Part shown: piece after piece, positions 7,117-7,991 of the stretch
How positions within the stretch are numbered: position 1 is the stretch's first letter
How the letters are laid out: each line of letters starts with the position of its first letter
Origin: an uncultured Collinsella sp.
GTDB lineage: Bacteria > Actinomycetota > Coriobacteriia > Coriobacteriales > Coriobacteriaceae
Length of the DNA: 7,991 bases
NCBI GenBank assembly: GCA_900549135.1
Contig: URNI01000088.1
Coordinates: forward strand, 1-7,991
Direction: 5' to 3'
The notes under the pieces: model-generated
What the model was told of the DNA's origin: nothing
Database searches by the model: none
Seen by the model: only the letters and a program-made list of their open reading frames with translations
Position numbers and translations under genes: made by a program

Positions 7117-7991
7117 TTACGCATCCTTGGCGGACGACTTAACAGAAGCAGCCTTGGCCTTGGTGGCGGCCTTTTTGGCAGCCGGCTTCTTGGTCGCGGT
7201 AGCCTTAGCAGCGGGCTTTGCGGCGGTCTTGGCCTTGGCTTTGGCTTTGGTCGTCGTAGCCTTCGCCTTAGCCGGAGCCTTCTTGGCAGCTGCAGTCTTG
7301 GGCTTCACCGAGGACGTACGCTTGCGCGTCGCCTTTTTGGGCTCCTCGACCACGGGCGGCTTGTAGCTGCTAGGACCGCGGCGCTTAAGCACCACGCCAG
7401 CTAGGCCGGGCACCTTGATCTCGATGGAGTCCATCTGCCCGTTCCAGGGATAGGGCTCGCTCGAGCAGGTGTAGGGCTCCTCGCCAGCGTAGCCGCTGCC
7501 GCCAAACTCGGGACGGTCGGAATCGAAGATGACCTCCCAGTCGCCCTCGCGCGGCACGCCCACGCGGAAGCTCTCGTAGCTCGCCGGGTCAAAGTTGATC
7601 AGGATCACCAGGTCGTCATCGACGTCCTCGCCCTGGCGCACAAAGCTCACGATAGACTGCTTGGAGTTATCCGCGTCGATCCAGGTAAAGCCGTCGTCGG
7701 TGTAGCCGCGCTCGTACAGGGCGGGCTCGGCGGTGTACAGGTGGTTGAGCGCCTTGATAAACGCCTGATGATGACGGTGGGTCTCGTACTCCTCGGTCAG
7801 GAACCACTGAATTGACTCGTAGTAGCGCCACTCAATAAACTGGCCGATCTCGTTGCCCATAAAGTTGAGTTTGGCACCGGGGTGCGTCATCTGGTAGAAG
7901 GCCAGCGTGCGCAGGCCGGCAAACTGGCGCCACCAGTCGCCCGGCATGCGGCCGATCAGCGAGCACTTGCCGTGCACGACCTCATCGTGGC
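7117..7991 (-). CDS. glgB: 1,4-alpha-glucan branching enzyme GlgB, C-terminal part, with Lys/Ala-rich tail
   Basis: Cuts alpha-1,4 chains and rejoins them as alpha-1,6 branches during glycogen synthesis. Only the last 290 or so codons are in the window; the start, CBM48 domain and most of the GH13 barrel lie beyond the right edge. The frame enters at HDEVVHGKCSLIGRMPGD, the GH13 region IV of branching enzymes whose Asp stabilises the transition state. HPGAKLNFMGNEIGQFIEW follows, the family's FMGxExGQxxEW. The C-terminal beta domain follows with DLVILINFDP, YESFRVGVP and EFGGSGYAGE, ending near VPGLAGVVLKRRG. Family members usually stop about there, but this protein continues for about 85 residues of Lys/Ala/Thr. 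The stop is TAA at 7119-7117. The GTG at 7977 is an internal Val codon, not a start. glgP follows after 94 bp. Confidence 0.95.
   Translation of the reverse strand, partial: HDEVVHGKCSLIGRMPGDWWRQFAGLRTLAFYQMTHPGAKLNFMGNEIGQFIEWRYYESIQWFLTEEYETHRHHQAFIKALNHLYTAEPALYERGYTDDGFTWIDADNSKQSIVSFVRQGEDVDDDLVILINFDPASYESFRVGVPREGDWEVIFDSDRPEFGGSGYAGEEPYTCSSEPYPWNGQMDSIEIKVPGLAGVVLKRRGPSSYKPPVVEEPKKATRKRTSSVKPKTAAAKKAPAKAKATTTKAKAKAKTAAKPAAKATATKKPAAKKAATKAKAASVKSSAKDA
7120..7374 (-). other. Histone H1/AlgP-like tail of GlgB
   Basis: The final 85 residues begin PSSYKPPVVEEPKKATRKRT and end SVKSSAKDA. By my count about 24 are Lys and only three are acidic; Ala, Thr and Pro make up most of the rest. 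Units include KAKAKAK, AAKPAAK and KKPAAKKAATK. It shares TRKR(S/T) and a VEEP/VDEP-like acidic entry with the GlgA tail. It is predicted to be disordered and strongly cationic. Nucleic-acid, polyphosphate or granule binding are all possible. Confidence 0.9.
7229..7250 (-). repeat. 6-bp tandem repeat in the glgB tail
   Basis: The plus strand reads TTGGCC, TTGGCT, TTGGCT, TTGG, encoding alternating Ala-Lys on the coding strand. The hexamer keeps frame, so slippage would only lengthen or shorten the Lys-Ala run. Confidence 0.75.

Noticed and set aside
3315..7142. A very long open frame on the plus strand running antisense through glgC and glgP (about 1275 codons)
   Set aside because: It is codon-for-codon in register with both glgC and glgP, whose reading frames coincide. 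Its stops would need TTA, CTA or TCA codons on the sense strand, which a high-GC genome avoids. The translation has no recognisable domain, so it is a codon-bias shadow.
7117..7977. A separate small gene starting at the GTG at 7977
   Set aside because: The frame continues upstream through HDEV to the window edge and matches the interior of GlgB region IV, so the GTG is an internal Val codon.

Overview
The window carries five consecutive glycogen-metabolism genes, all on the minus strand. In transcription order they are glgB (3' end only), glgP, glgC, glgD and glgA (open at the left edge). The organism is most likely a gut coriobacterium, with Collinsella my best guess. This rests on high GC, clear Shine-Dalgarno sites, a Firmicute-style GlgC/GlgD pair and Firmicute-like GlgA and GlgP sequences combined with actinobacterial-style lysine/alanine-rich tails. 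The genus is inferred from memory of the families and was not tested.

Layout from right to left, which is 5' to 3' for the genes: glgB 7991-7117 (branching enzyme, entering at its 'HDEVVH' region); a 94-bp gap with two small foldable elements; glgP 7022-4596 (glycogen phosphorylase); a 108-bp gap with a perfect 11-bp-stem hairpin; glgC 4487-3339 (ADP-glucose pyrophosphorylase, catalytic residues present); a 4-bp gap; glgD 3334-2207 (GlgC paralogue lacking key catalytic residues); a 90-bp gap with a 12-bp-stem hairpin; and glgA 2116-1 (glycogen synthase). The common orientation and short gaps suggest one transcript. The leader promoter lies beyond the right edge, and I see no convincing promoter inside the window.

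The genes form a complete store-and-release unit. GlgC, probably with GlgD, makes ADP-glucose from glucose-1-phosphate and ATP. GlgA polymerises it, GlgB adds alpha-1,6 branches, and GlgP releases glucose-1-phosphate again. No debranching enzyme (glgX) is visible here.

The most unusual observation is that the two chain-building enzymes, GlgA and GlgB, each carry a long C-terminal tail of Lys/Ala/Thr/Pro that resembles histone H1 or AlgP. The GlgB tail is about 85 residues. The GlgA tail is at least 213 residues, is built of alternating basic and mixed-charge blocks, and is still open at the window edge. Both contain a TRKR(S/T) motif. The phosphorylase and both pyrophosphorylase subunits have no such tail.
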